A DNA stretch of 64,000 nt from Breviolum minutum Mf 1.05b.01 (taxonomy: Eukaryota; Sar; Dinophyceae; Suessiales; Symbiodiniaceae). Location: NCBI GenBank assembly GCA_000507305.1, contig DF239774.1, positions 62,001 through 126,000 on the forward strand, given 5' to 3'. The position numbers and the translations under genes are program-made. Positions 11,395 to 23,279 of this stretch are shown here, in pieces. How positions within the stretch are numbered: the first letter of the stretch is position 1; every line of letters starts with the position of its first letter. The notes beneath the pieces are model-generated. The model was given only the letters and a program-made list of their open reading frames with translations. It did no database searches and had not been told where the DNA came from.

Positions 11395-11572
11395 ATGGTG
11401 TAAGGGATGGGGCTGTTACAATGTAACTGGGCCGTATGGCTTCCAAATACACATAATTTTTGGTCAAGGCCACGATCGAGGAATATCTTATTGCTCTTTT
11501 TGGTCCTTGTCTCAGAACATGGGTGTTTTGAGCGTTTCCCAAAAAAAAAGCAAGCGCTTCTCTCAAGAGTAG
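11390..11572 (+). CDS. coding-like stretch after element
   Basis: Taking TTTTCCAG of the family C element as acceptor, the frame reads GLWCKGWGCYNVTGPYGFQ, then IHIIFGQGHDRGISYCSFWS, and ends KKSKRFSQE-stop at 11572. Composition is protein-like, but an overlapping plus frame and a minus frame are also open. No domain recognised. Confidence 0.35.
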   Translation, partial: GLWCKGWGCYNVTGPYGFQIHIIFGQGHDRGISYCSFWSLSQNMGVLSVSQKKSKRFSQE

Positions 11573-12195
11573 ACAAATGCTTTGGGGTGCCTGCGAACAT
11601 ATGTATAGAATCACCTTTCTCCAAACTGATTAGTTTGCACCAATTAAGGTGCGTAGTACGTCACTACGCTGCAGTCTGGTAGAAGAGGAAATCTTGCTCA
11701 AAACACTCTGTACTAGTACATTCGTGGGGAAGTGGGAACATGTTCGCACTACCACAAGGAATTTGCAGGCGATTCATCGAATTTTTAAAAGTCTTTTTGA
11801 AGGAATTTGAGGTCGTTTTGAAGGAATAAGTTTGGCAGTCATTTTTGCAAGTGTTGACACAAATTGCTGCATGCATGTTCAATAAAAACAATTTCTTACT
11901 GGCCGGTTGTGGCAAAAGACAGCAATTTTGAAAGAACTGTACTCAATGTCGCCACCTTCCTATTTAGTGAGCAGTTATGTAGTTGGACGTGCTGGTTTGG
12001 AAGGTGCCAGGCCATTGGCCTGAAAAAACGTTGGCCTTTATGGTCGACTGCCTTTTTTGGGGGGGCGCTGTCCTGGAAAATTGGTCAACAACACACTCGA
12101 ACAAACAACTTGTATGAATGAAGAGGCCTAGGACAATGTATTATAAGCAGTGTGCCAGAGGATTGCAAAAACATCTCACCAATTAAAGAAACTAG

Positions 12196-12298
12196 GTCGG
12201 TGGTTTCAAATATTTTTGAATTTTCACCCCGAACCTTGGGGAAATGATCCCATTTGACGAGCATATTTTTCAAATGGGTTGGTTCAACCACCAACCAG
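12196..12298. repeat. family A element
   Basis: CTAG|GTCGGTGGTTTCAAATA at left and GGTTCAACCACCAACCAG at right, with the inner TTTTCACCCCGAACCTTGGG block shared by the family. Confidence 0.7.
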
Positions 12299-12324
12299 GA
12301 AACTATTTAGCAACTATCTCATTT

Positions 12325-12427
12325 TGGGTGTTTCCTTAAATGCTGGTACCCCCAAATCATCCATTGTAATAGGGATTTCCATGATAAACCAGACATTTTG
12401 GGGTACCCCTATTTTTGGAAACACCCA
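12325..12427. repeat. family F inverted-repeat element
   Basis: GGGTGTTTCC at left and GGAAACACCC at right enclose paired GGTACCCC segments and ATCCATTGTAATAGGGA. Confidence 0.75.
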
Positions 12428-12759
12428 TTTCAGAGTAGTTATTAACTACTACAAACTGGTCCCTCCCAGACAGGGAAAAACCACGAGCCTCCCGAGGATT
12501 CGTTGCCTGATTATTTGCAGAACTTCGTGCGTGAAACCGGCTGCACAATGCTATATGAACCTTTGAAGGACCCTTGAGAAAACCGATGCTCCAATGTATG
12601 GTATATTTAACCTACCTTTGGCCTAAATGTATGGCGTATAGGTAAATAAGCCGTACATTGAGCATTTGGGTTTTTGAAAACACCAAAAGTGCTTCGTGAT
12701 TCCCATGTGTTTCTTTCGGAAATCCGTGAGATTTGATGATTCTGCTGTTGTTTTTCAAA

Positions 12760-12892
12760 CCGAAAGCCGCAGGAATGCTACACCGTGTGTGTGGGTCAAC
12801 ATATCTTGCCCGTCCCGCGGAAACATATCAAGGGCTGCCCGGCCCAACGAAACCGTCCAGCGGGTCCGGGGGTGGTTTTTGAAGCTTATAAA
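12760..12892. other. GC-rich coding-like block
   Basis: Markedly more GC-rich than its surroundings and open in several frames, for example ECYTVCVGQHILPVPRKHIK on the plus strand after CCGCAG. I cannot choose a frame or strand. Confidence 0.25.
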
Positions 12893-13760
12893 AGCCGATC
12901 TTAGGTTTCACCGAGGCCATGCCGATTACCGATTAGCTGATTAGCAATGGGTTGATATTATTCGTATGGTAAATGTAGATAAATATATACCATACATGGA
13001 TTTTTTATGATTTTTTTGGGGTCTGCAACTAATAGAGCCGTGACAGCTCCTGTTCTCTTGGAGTGTTTATTCTGGACACGTTTGAGGATTTTTTTGGGTG
13101 AAGATGATAGAATAAGTGATTCAAAAGTGATACAACGGTCTGGGCGGAATCCCCACCCAGGATGCTAAACTTCCCACCAGCAAGTTTGATTTTTAGTTTT
13201 TAGAATCCCAAAAGACATTCACATGCCACAAGCATCCTGGGAGGGTGGGTATACCAAGACACACCCTTCAATTTGATAGTTACATATCTAAAGACTCAAG
13301 ACAATATTTTGAAACACGCCTGCACCATGACGTATCACATATGATATTTGAATATATTATGGTGGTAGAGTCATTTTATCGATTCGAAGGGTGTGGATGC
13401 AACATTTGCTTGATCTATAGACCCATTCATTGAATCAAAAATAAGGCTCACAACCGTCCTTCAAAAAAAGTGTGCTGCAAAAATTCCAAGAAATGCATGA
13501 AATATAATGAAGGGACTTTGGAAAGAGAGGATTGCAACTCTAAAAAACGGTGTCCAGCCATTTCCAGCCACCCATTTGACTGTGAATGGCTTCGGTGATT
13601 TGAGTTTGGGTTTTTCTTGGCAGACATCGAAAACACCAGGAAAGTTCCTGAAAGTTCAACGTTGACAATGCCGGGTCATCATGATGATCATCATCATGAT
13701 TGTGAATCAGTAACCATCAATCATCAAGCACCAATTATCAACCATCATCATCAGCAGCAA

Positions 13761-13824
<64 letters not shown>
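13761..13824. repeat. CAT trinucleotide microsatellite
   Basis: About 21 uninterrupted CAT units, with further imperfect CAT/GAT sequence from 13678. Confidence 0.95.
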
Positions 13825-13826
<2 letters not shown>

Positions 13827-14517
13827 TATTCGTCCATCCACCTCCATGTTTTGATATATATATATATATGCTTTTGGGCCTACAACCATTCGGGGAAATC
13901 GAAAACAAATGCAGTTAGAGACATCCTCAAGAACCACGAGCCTAGGGTCAATCCACTGGAAAAAGACGGGAAGGAACACATCGTATCACATGGTGGTACT
14001 CTTGGGATGGTACCCTAGCTGTGTAACCCCCCCCCCAAAAAAAAAAGTTTTTTATGGGGTTAATTACTAAGGGTACAACCATCTTCCCTATGAATCACAT
14101 CAGCTCCATCCACCTGCCACCGAGGAATGATTACGGAGGGTCCGGAAATCATCAACAATGGTAACTTTCACTACACCAGGGGGCAGAGGAGTGATTACGG
14201 AGGCGCCTTGGCACATGAACTAATTGCAGCAAAAAATGCTTTCAACACATCGTTCTGGGACCTCACAAGCACCGGTGAAAAATGGGGTCACCAATCTGGA
14301 AATTAACATGATGCTTCTATGTTTGAAGATGTTTGAAGTATTCAGTAGAAGCATGTATTAACGCGTTGGGAAACTAACATGACAACTACATCGGCCATTT
14401 GAAAATTTTCCTGTTGAACACGGAGATGTTACATTGCCACCATTCGAGCTTTCCAGATAGTACTTGTAATATGTTGTGTATTTGTGTATGGCCTGTATAA
14501 ACCCCACATTGATGCAG

Positions 14518-14665
14518 CATCTCTGCACCTATCCGAAGATTCATCGAAGATGATCCCACAAGTTTCACAATCACACTACCACAAGCAGCATCCCTTAAAT
14601 CCCTTGCCCTGCCTCCCCAAGCTGCCGGTCTTGCCAGCTTGACCAGGACCCCAAAAGGACTACAG
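14518..14665 (+). CDS. exon of unknown protein
   Basis: Acceptor TTGATGCAG and donor CTACAG|GTACCT. The frame reads ISAPIRRFIEDDPTSFTITL, then PQAASLKSLALPPQAAGLAS, then LTRTPKGLQ. It is acidic, then rich in Leu/Ala/Pro. A minus-strand frame is also open for the whole length, but plus-strand splice sites fit better. No family recognised. Confidence 0.5.
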
Positions 14666-15167
14666 GTACCTTGGTTTTTGTTTCTGGCCCGATGGATGGC
14701 CCACTTGCCATTCAATGTAATTATGATGGCAAGTGGGCAGGGGTTTGAAAGTAAAAACTTTGGTTGGTTGTTTCTTAGAGGGTCACTCTTAGACTGCCCT
14801 CACTGCCCCCTTTCTTATGCATGTTACATGTGGGCCGGTTGGGTTGTACGGAATACATCAGGGAATTTAAAGAACAGTTAGGACTTGAAAATAGATAGAC
14901 ACACACACACTCACACATATTTATACATATATTTATTTATACATGTAAATATTTCTATGTAAAAATATGCGGCATTGGGCTGCCGTCTCTCATTTTAGAT
15001 TTTTAGTATCGATCAAATGCTGTTTCTTTTGCAATACCTGTCGCAAGATGCAGCCAATTCTTATTTTTTGGTGTTTTCCGCATTTTCCACGCATAGAAAT
15101 CACTTTGATGCATGCAGTTTTTTCCGGGACAAGTCTTACTTGTCCATTGTTTATTCTTGGATTTTAG

Positions 15168-15251
15168 CCCCTCCTGAGGGGCTGAATCTTGTTTTTGTTG
15201 CTTGCTTCCCAAGGCAAGGTCCTGCAATGGGCCTGGCACCTTTGCTGGAAG
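15168..15251 (+). CDS. candidate exon
   Basis: Acceptor CTTGGATTTTAG and donor GAAG|GTATTC enclose PPEGLNLVFVACFPRQGPAM then GLAPLLE. The frame continues to TGA at about 15300 if unspliced. Family not recognised. Confidence 0.45.
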
Positions 15252-15369
15252 GTATTCCAGATGGCGAGGCTCGAAGTTTTTCGGGGATGGTTGGTTGACA
15301 GACCACCGCCTTCTGAAGGATGGATGATAGATGGATAGAATGATATGTATTGTATAACATATTATTATC

Positions 15370-15370
15370 G

Positions 15371-15404
<34 letters not shown>

Positions 15405-15630
15405 CATATACTTATATATGCTACAGCGTTGGGGTGGCAACCCCCCGGATTTTATGGTATACCCCCCCTCCTGTGGTGTGGGTGGTGGTGGAAGTTCTTG
15501 TAGTAGTAATAGTGATTAATTAATAGTGGTAGAAGTAGAAGTAGTAATAATAGTACTAGTACAATCTAGTACACTAGTACTACTAGTACTACGTAGTGGT
15601 AATATTGGTGTAGAAGTACAAGTAGTAGTA
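15370..15630. repeat. TA and GTA/TAG low-complexity tract
   Basis: TA repeats occupy about 15370-15405, and imperfect GTA/GTAG repeats about 15495-15630, separated by mixed sequence. No gene seen. Confidence 0.8.
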
Positions 15631-16043
15631 ACCTTCCAACTTAGGGGTTTGGCCGATCAGGGTTTTCAAAGATGCATAGGTTTCAAATGGAGCGGGGGGG
15701 CAAGTCACTAAGTCATGCCGGCTGCAGCTGGTGGGGTTTGCCTACGCAGCTTCCTGGGGTTTCTGGCGGGTAAGCCGGAACACTGGCACGACCGCTGAGT
15801 TTTGACGGTTCCGGAGGTGAGATGCTAAGGAACTTCCAATTTTTTTCTCAGCGAATGACAGTTTTGATTGGTAACACTCCTTCTTTCAAGGTGTTTTTTT
15901 GTTACTCTGGTTGGTGGTTAAGATGATTTAATGAGGATTTGAGCTATGAGCTGGAGAAATTATTGTTGTTTGCTTTATGTACTGTAAATATTTATTATAC
16001 GCATATATATATATTATATTCATGCGCTTTTATTGAGTAACAG

Positions 16044-19031
16044 GTATGGATTTGGGATCCCAAAAACACCAAGCCGCTTTGTGAAAAAAAATCCCGAAAA
16101 CTCTGTGTTTCACGTCCGTCGGGGGGATCGGATGGTGCTGAAGGTTGAATTCCAAATGCTCTTTGAACTGGTCACGTGGCAACACCCTCGTCGGATCTCC
16201 TCGGGTTTGAGATGTCGACTTGAAAAAAATGTCGACTGGTGGTGTGTTAACAGTGTTTCACTTGCTGGTAGGTATCGCAGTTTGCATGAAAAGTAGGGAA
16301 TACACTTCGAATACACCCTGGTAAACTAACATAGCTAATGGAAACTGGACCCGGATTGAAGATGTAATTATTTCCTATTGAAAATGGGGATATTCCAGCA
16401 ATCGCTATGTCATTTTACCAGAGGACAGCAGACAACAAGAAGCAACCTGACAACTCCGGGAGGGCTCCGCACCGCGGGGATTCCAATGTGAGACACAGGT
16501 TTTAACGGCGTTTCCAAATTGCTATCACCCACCCTCCAATTCCTCACTCATACCCTTTGGTAAACTAACATAGCCATGGAAAATCCCCATTTTCAATAGG
16601 AAATACATCTTCAATCCGGGTCCATTTTCCATTGCTATGCTAGTCTACCGTTTTCCATTGCTATGTTAGTCCACCGGAGGGTAGATCTGAAAAAGGGCCA
16701 TCTTTTGAAACCATTGAAATTACAGGTTCCACCAAGACAGGCACAACCGCACAACCAAGATTTCTTGTGGAAGACATCGCCGAGAAACATAAGGTTGTGC
16801 AGGACTTACTCTCCCGCGTGGAAGAGATTCGAGATTCACTTTCAGGTGAAGGGGCTTAGATGGTGGATATCGGGGGAAGAGGTCATTTGATAAAGATGGA
16901 TATCGTTCCCACCTTCAAACTCTCAGTGGTATCAGTGGTACCCTCCAGGGAATTAACATATCCCACCTTGGGAAAAGGAAAATCATCTTCAAAATGCCAT
17001 TTTGGGGGGATATGTTAGTTCCCCGGAGGGTATATCTATTCTTGGGTGATGAGATGAAACATTTGGAACAATTTTCAACCTCAATTTTGGGGAGATCTTA
17101 TTTGTTCTGAGACATATCAAGTGGGTTGAGAAAGACAAGCAACATCACTTTTTTGATATCCTCGTCTATTTGGGATCTCTTCCAATCGTTGGCTTTTTCT
17201 TTGTACCTTGACCCTCCAAGGTCCAAGGACTTGGGTTTTAATTTTTTCGTGGTGACAAGTTGACTTTCTTGGAAATTGTCTCACCTATGTATCTACTGCA
17301 ATCCTTGTCGGAAATTGTCTCACCTATATTCTGTAATCCTTATCAACCTACAAAATATATCGATTGTCCATACCAGGTCCAGATGAGGGACCCAATTAAG
17401 GTGATGCTTTCAAAGAGTTTGTTATCATTTACCGGTACGGTACTTCAAGTACTTCCATGGTCTTTCATGGATGCTTTCCTGTGTGAATCCATTGAGGTCA
17501 AAATAGATATTTCCAGTCCTGAGTGTTTCAACCACAACTTCGTTCAAGTGGTGGACTCTCCCTTTTTCCTTTTTAACATACCCATCATCCCATCCATTTG
17601 AGGTAAATATGCCATTCATGTCGACAAATACGCCATTGGAAACATGATGAAACATGTGATATTATATACATTAGATATGTCATTGGTGATATGGGATATT
17701 TCAGTTTTCAGTCATTCCAGTAAGAAACTAGTGGATATGTAAGGGCTTGCCCGATGAGTTAGCCTTATACGCAATGCTATGGACCTCGCAGTAAACGTCT
17801 TGATGTTCTCGTGAGCATGCTAAAGATCAGCAGGATGGGGAAGATATGGGAAGATTATATGCGACCTGTATATAGATATATACGTTTTTCTAATTTGCAT
17901 GCTATACTATAGATATGTAGTGTAAATATATTATGTATTATGCATGCATATACTTATAGTATCAAAATAATCCACTACTAAAAATAACAGACACGTTCTA
18001 TATTACAACAAAAAATACCATTTGAATCATACCCGCTTTCTCCTGCGAGGCCGACCTCATGTAAAACGTCATCCAATGAAAGAATACGAGAAATTCTTTC
18101 ATGGCCTCAAGCACATCAATGACATCCCCGATGAGGAACTCCAGCCGCTTGGAATTTGGCAAAGGATCGCCTCTCACCATGATTCTTGGGTTCGCGAGCT
18201 GCCATGGGCTATAGGAAGGCTACCCTAGGTACCCGAAACCTGAAACTAACAGCAAAAGCACCGGAAAATGGATGGTTGGAAGACATTTTTCCTTTTGGGA
18301 AGGCTTATTATCAGGGGCGAGCTGTTAGTTTTGGGGAGGGTAGGGTTTAAGTTGTTGGGTCCATTTTTCCCTCTCTCTATTTGAAAGGTCACTGTTTTTT
18401 GCAGCTTTTCGTGTTTGTTGTGTGATTCCTCTTTGGGGGAAACCTAGTTGGTGGCTGGTACCCAACTTATGTTAAAGCCATAGTATAGATTATGAGTTGT
18501 ACAAACTCTTAAGGAATGTTCATGGATTTGGGACAGACAAATCAATTTTCATGAATTCATCAGGTATCAAACGACTACCCAACTGGTTCGCCCTCCGGAG
18601 GAATTGTCCATCCACTATTAATTATTGTTTTCTTGAGACATTTCTCGATCTTTTTTGGCAGCTTCTGAAATTCTGTAGAACTTGGCCATCTATGGCCATA
18701 TTATCATATTGAGTCTACTTTGTTTCCCTTCGATGTGTAAAACAAACATCACCCCAAAAAATCCACCCTGGAAACATACCTGAAAAATCAATCCCCCAGC
18801 CTCCCCCAGCAGTTTTGAAGATGATGATGTTCCTTTTCCCAAGGATATGCATCCTCCTCGTTCCCTGGAGGGTAGGTCTCCCCCCCCAGCCCCGCAAGGT
18901 TTGAGGTTTTCGAACCACCGGTCTCCAAGCGGGAAAAGCCCACGGGCCCCAACGGTGACGGGCACGGTTCCAGCAACGGTTCCAGCAACGGTTCGTCACA
19001 GCGCCGTGGGCAGATGATGGCCTTGCAGGAG
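16044..19031 (+). CDS. four-exon gene, unknown function
   Basis: Exons 16044-16267, 16726-16845, 18050-18217 and 18890-19031 join with matching phases at all three introns. Exon 1 starts YGFGIPKTPSRFVKKNPEN and ends VNSVSLA; exon 2 ends VVQDLLSRVEEIRDSLS, probably a helix; exon 3 carries KEYEKFFHGLKHINDIPDEE; exon 4 is a low-complexity linker with PNGDGHGSSNGSSNGSSQRR. Introns 1 and 2 have GT donors (GTAGGT, GTGAAG); intron 3 would use GC (AAG|GCTACC), allowed in dinoflagellates. Exon 4 could end 6 nt later at 19037. Both ends of the gene are missing. I do not recognise the family. Confidence 0.6.
16312..16427. repeat. family D element in intron
   Basis: TACACCCTGGTAAACTAACA at left and GCTATGTCATTTTACCAGAGG at right, inside the first intron of the 16044-19031 gene. 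Confidence 0.75.
16551..16683. repeat. family D element with doubled right end
   Basis: TACCCTTTGGTAAACTAACA at left. The right terminal sequence is present twice in tandem (CCATTGCTATGCTAGTCTACC, then CCATTGCTATGTTAGTCCACC), unlike other copies. Confidence 0.75.
16939..17032. repeat. family I inverted-repeat element
   Basis: TACCCTCCAGGGAATTAACA at left and ATGTTAGTTCCCCGGAGGGTA at right; closely matches 47492-47585 throughout. Confidence 0.8.
17269..17342. repeat. 40-bp tandem direct repeat
   Basis: GGAAATTGTCTCACCTAT followed by a similar tail ending in AATCCTT occurs twice, about 40 bp apart. Confidence 0.7.
18221..18342. repeat. family B element at exon end
   Basis: Left end TACCCTAGGTACCCGAAACC then CTGAAACTAACAGC; right end GCTGTTAGTTTTGGGGAGGGTA. 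It begins four bases after the exon that ends at 18217, so the proposed GC donor lies at the element's edge. Confidence 0.7.
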
Positions 19032-19123
19032 GTGAAGGTGAGATTTGCCTTGCAGCAAGGGGAAGGCTGATTTAAAAGAAATGAATTACTGCACTAAATT
19101 TGTGTGAAGACATTTATTGATAT

Positions 19124-19231
19124 ATGGGTGGTTTCCTAAAATGGTGGTACCCCCAAATCATCCATTTTAGTAGGGTTTTCCATTATTTTCACCATCCATT
19201 TTGGGGTACCCCTATTTTTGGAAACACCCAT
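19124..19231. repeat. family F inverted-repeat element
   Basis: ATGGGTGGTTTCC at left, GGAAACACCCAT at right, with paired GGTACCCC blocks. Flanks are GATAT and ATATC. Confidence 0.75.
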
Positions 19232-20284
19232 ATATCTAGAAATGGGTCGATGTTCTTTAAAAGCCCATGGAAAATCCGTGTGGAAATTTGGGGAAATATG
19301 ATATATCTAGAAATGGTCGATGTTCTTTGCAAGGTTAATTTGCAGTAGATTTGAGGAACAGAGAGCGGATGTGGGATTTTGACACATTCTCAAAGCAATT
19401 GTTTTTGGGGCCTGCAAATCTGCCGAATGGAATTTCAAGTCTAGAAACTAGATAGAACATATCCATTTCAGCATGTTCGTGGCCATGTTTGCAGTGCCCT
19501 TGAAGAATGGACCATTTTTTTCGGAATCTGAAGTGCAAAGATGAAGTCATCTCCAACCCGTCCAACAATACCTGGGCCCCATTGTCTTTGGACTTAAACT
19601 CCCACACCTTAAACCACCATATTTCTTGCCCAAAAACAACAAAACCTGTCCCGGGTTTTTTCCAACCTCAACCAACCTTCGAGACTCTCCCCAGGACTTG
19701 CTTGAAGATTCCATTGTGTGGGTCAAATGTCAGCAGAAGCTTGGCGTTTTTTGGGGGGCCCCGTTGTCTTGAAAGGGTTGGAGGGGTGTGGGACCCTATG
19801 TCTCGGGGATGCTCCCCCGGGCCCCAGGATCGCACGAGAGTGGCAAATGAAGGTTGAACTAAGGGATCCCCGAGCCTTAACATGTAAAAATTCTGGGTGG
19901 TGACTATTTCCTTTGCGGGGAAGGGGGGGGCAACCCAAATCTGTCATAAGTGGATTGCATAAGAATAAATTCCACTGAGTTGCACCTTTGATGAGAAAGA
20001 GGCTTTGAACCTATAGTCTCCAATATCCATCCTGATGCTGGCTTTGAGTGAGAGAGACACCGTTAGAAAATTGATTTCCTTGTCTCCAACTTGTCATCAT
20101 TTTGCACTATTCACCCTGTCGAATTTCAGATGAAGAAATCCCGGGGGATGAGGATTTGCTATTCCATGTCCTAGGTTTGGCTGGCCCGAACCCTCAGCTA
20201 GTGACTAGTGACAGCAGTAATTTGTTGCGTTGGATTTTTTTATATATAATCCTCCCCTGACAGATCAGAGGATTCCAAACCTAG

Positions 20285-20455
20285 AAGACTAAATCCCAAA
20301 CACTAACCTTTACTTCGAAAATTGCTTCGAACCCCATCCCCACAAACTGTGCGTTAGATCCCTTTGATGATCAGGGTTTAGATTATACTCCCCATAAGCA
20401 AATCGACATGTTCTCAACTCGCCCTGGGTATTTGCGAGTTTCAGCGCATGATTCA
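20285..20455 (+). CDS. exon resembling GH43 C-terminal domain
   Basis: After AACCTAG the frame is open for 57 codons: NPIPTNCALDPFDDQGLDYT then PHKQIDMFSTRPGYLRVSAH, ending at TCA|GTATTT. The pattern D.FDD..LD followed by FSTRPGYLRV resembles the beta-sandwich domain C-terminal to GH43 beta-xylosidases, where slt.RPGyLrL is typical. This is pattern memory, not a search result. A minus-strand frame is open over the same bases, so strand is not settled. Without splicing the plus frame meets TAA at 20471. Confidence 0.4.
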
Positions 20456-20589
20456 GTATTTTCCCAACCTTAACCCCTCTTACCCCCCCACAATACCCCC
20501 CCACAAAAACGAGGAACCCTTGACGGCCCCCCAAATCCAATGCCACCCGGACCCAACGGTCACGCATGCCAACTTCCAACGCTGAGAAG

Positions 20590-20635
20590 CTTTGATCCTG
20601 GAAAAGACCGAGCCTTTTTGGAATGCCGCAGTGGT
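20590..20635 (+). CDS. candidate exon 3' end
   Basis: FDPGKDRAFLECRS ends at the good donor AGTG|GTGAGT. The same frame is open upstream through a Pro/Gly-rich stretch (GTLDGPPNPMPPGPNGHACQ) back to a TAA at 20471, so the exon start is uncertain. Confidence 0.35.
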
Positions 20636-21102
20636 GAGTTTATTTGCTTGGTGAAGGCAAGGGGTGAGAAAAGAAAACTCCCCACATCCTTAGGGTACAA
20701 CATGACATCTTATGACCCTGAAAAGAAAGGATTCAGTGGATGAATAGTTCTACTTGGTCCCTTAGTTTTAATATACTGGTTTCAATGGATGGTTTTTTTG
20801 GGCACAAACCTTGAATTTTGACAAGCACTTACAGCTATTTAGAGTTGATGCAGAAATTCTGGCTGGGAAATGTGGTGATCACTTCTCTCTCCAGGGTGTG
20901 AGAAGATCACGTCCATACCATCATTTTTCATATATCTGTTCGTATTATATTGAACATGTTATTTGGAGCACTTGGTGCAGTTGACATTGGAAAAAACATG
21001 CCAACTAAAGAGCCTCAACCAGCATCGACAGAAAAATATTGTTCCATATCCAAACTTCTACAAATAAACGGGGAAGATTGACCCCAACTTGACCCCAACC
21101 AG

Positions 21103-21216
21103 CTTGAGTTTATTCGTTTGGAATTCACCATCTTTCTTCTCCCAAAGTTTGACTGTTCAGAAAAGCGGAAACGACTCAAATTTGAAAACTCGAAATGGCG
21201 CTTATGTTTCATACAG
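21103..21216 (+). CDS. candidate exon, basic
   Basis: Acceptor CCCCAACCAG and donor ATACAG|GTTGTG bound 38 codons, phase 0 at both ends: LEFIRLEFTIFLLPKFDCSE then KRKRLKFENSKWRLCFIQ. Hydrophobic then strongly basic. No family recognised. Confidence 0.45.
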
Positions 21217-21603
21217 GTTGTGTTTTTCCTTTGGGGTGGTGGATTTGTTTTTTTTCACTCCAACTTTGATCCAACAATTTAAGTGTACTCACATGTCATG
21301 TTCACCTTTGATTTGTTGGTGCATGTTGAACTGCTTGATTTGTGGATTCTTGTTTCGCCAGGCGGGAAGCGAGTTCCCTGAAACTTGCTAGCAACGCGTG
21401 TTTTACTTGATAGTTGAGCTCTTTATGCAGAACATTTTCGCAAATTGTTTTCATGTTCTTACATCTCTACATGATCCTACATGCTTATTACACATATAAT
21501 TTATAATGGATTATTTATGTGTACATTATGTACAATTAGTTTTACGTGTGTTTATAGCAATCAGTCAATCAGTTTCCCAAATGACATCTATAGTATATCA
21601 CAG

Positions 21604-22310
21604 GTTCCATTTGGCTGGTTTTCACAAGACACCATCACCTGTGCATAGACCAAGAAAAAGCATCGAAAAAGCAAACCTCCAGTATTCTGTTTTGGGGAGG
21701 GGGAAAACAACCAGTGCCAATACATCCATTCCGGGCAGTAAACATACCATGTCCGGAATGCATCCAGAGATTGGACTGGAAGAAGAGTACTACAAAAAAT
21801 CCCCCCGACCATTTCCTCTACAGAAGAGGTGAGCTTGAGCTCCCGTTTTAGGATGACCGAAGGTGAAACCCGACCAGATTTTATCAGATTTTAAGATATT
21901 TTAAGGCCTTACAACATGGGAATCTTAGAAAAACCCATGGTGGGGTGCTCCGGAGAACACTGTAATTGGCGCTCCTTCAAGGTCATTGAATCGCCAACAA
22001 CACTAGGAAACCTGGAGATTTTTGAAAGAAATGATCTTCAACATCATCTTCCATGATCATGGTATCAATAAGGAGCCATAGATCATGATTATCTTAATAA
22101 TCACGATGGATTTTAAGGGAGGCAAATGGTACAAATCAAGAGGGGTTGAATTTCATTGTTTTCAGAAGGTCAATGATAACCGTTTTGCATTTTGTGCTTG
22201 GAACAAATACCCAAAAAACTGTTGAATCCAATTGCATATGTGAAGCAACAAGATTTGGTGGGAAAGCGCTTGTCATCTTGTCAACAAATGTCAATTGTTC
22301 GACAGTTTGA
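21604..22310 (+). CDS. two-exon gene end, unknown
   Basis: Exon 21604-21828 (FHLAGFHKTPSPVHRPRKSI ... PEIGLEEEYYKKSPRPFPLQ) ends at AAGAG|GTGAGC. It joins in phase to 22166-22307 after TTGTTTTCAG (SMITVLHFVLGTNTQKTVES ... FGGKALVILSTNVNCSTV), with TGA at 22308-22310. The first exon is basic and Pro/Ser-rich, likely disordered. A 204-codon minus-strand frame overlaps the second exon but crosses a repeat element, which makes it less likely. Confidence 0.45.
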
Positions 22311-22512
22311 AATTTGAATGATGAGTTTCTCTTTTCAAAGCCGAAAACGTCATTTTCTTCTAAATGCCATGCTAAATCAAAAGCATAATAGTTTTCCAAC
22401 CCAGCCCTGTTCTCGGAATTTCTCGGATTTTGTTTCCGGCGAGCTGTTTGCCCTTTTTTTTGGGGGTGGGCCAAATTGCAGTAGACATTTAGGAAAATAT
22501 GTTTGGACTTAT

Positions 22513-22622
22513 CCCAGCCATTTCCCATACCATCCATAAAAATGGCATATTTGCTTGCATGAATGGTATTTTCATGGTAAATGTAGCTAAATATACCAGT
22601 CCCATGGATCCTATGGGTTTTG
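22513..22622. repeat. family H palindromic element
   Basis: Imperfect inverted halves around TTTTCATGGTAAATGTAGCTAAATATACC, ending in the family's ATGGATCCTATGGG. Confidence 0.55.
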
Positions 22623-22677
22623 AGCAAATCTATGTATGTTGCGGGGTTTCCTGGTTTCCTTGGCCGAAAAAAATCAG

Positions 22678-22740
22678 GATGGTTCGATGAACTTCTTGGC
22701 TCATCGGTTGACAAGCCCCGAGTATCTGGAAACATAAGAG
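22678..22740 (+). CDS. candidate exon
   Basis: Acceptor AAAAAATCAG and donor AGAG|GTTGTC enclose WFDELLGSSVDKPRVSGNIR. Short, plausible composition; family unknown. Confidence 0.35.
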
Positions 22741-22896
22741 GTTGTCGCAATCAAAACTTTAAAGTGGGGTTGTACTACCCAGTTATACAGCTACCTGAAA
22801 CCCAAATGGGGCCTCTTCTTTTGATTTCCGGGTTGAGGTCCCTTTGTTTGATTTCCGGGTTGACCTTCAAAAATATTCCAGTCATTTGGACTCTAG

Positions 22897-23007
22897 GTAT
22901 ATGGTGTTTTTTGTATTTTTTTTGGGGGGGGGTATTTTCACCCCTAACCCGCTGATATGATCCAATGTGAGGAAGCTTTTTTTCAGATGGGTTGAAACCA
23001 ACAACTG
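22897..23007. repeat. family A element, degenerate
   Basis: CTAG|GTATATGGTG at left and GGGTTGAAACCAACAACTG at right, with an expanded poly-T/G interior. Confidence 0.5.
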
Positions 23008-23175
23008 CACAGCGATCGAAATGAGCCATTATGAAAAGTCTCTATGAAGCCAACCCGTAACCAGTAGAAGGAAATGGAAGAAGTGTGTTTTTTTTCGACA
23101 TGGCTCATGTGTACCTGGTAGCAGTTCCGAAAATTTGACTAAACAGAGGGATTCCTATTGCCATAAATTATTCTA

Positions 23176-23279
23176 TACACTCCTGAAACTAACATGACCC
23201 CTGAAAATAGGTCATCCCAACAGGAAAGTAATCTTCCAACCATCCATTTTCAGGGGCCATGTTAGTTTCAGGGAGTGTA
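23176..23279. repeat. family B element, best preserved
   Basis: Long near-perfect inverted ends: TACACTCCTGAAACTAACAT plus GACCCCTGAAAAT at left, complemented at right by ATTTTCAGGGGCC and ATGTTAGTTTCAGGGAGTGTA. Confidence 0.9.

Larger units (their letters stand above)
5666..14517. other. gene-poor, element-rich stretch
   Basis: Mostly AT-rich non-coding sequence with TA microsatellites near 5790, 6940, 7670, 10700 and 11100. It holds the elements and few candidate exons listed separately. An ambiguous base N stands at 7934. Confidence 0.5.

Noticed and set aside
13617..14018. Long His-rich and Met-rich frames
   Set aside because: Produced by CAT repeats on either strand.
22136..22750. 204-codon minus-strand ORF
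   Set aside because: Longest frame in the window, but it runs across a family H element and has no splice support; a plus reading with TTTTCAG acceptor joins in phase to the upstream exon.
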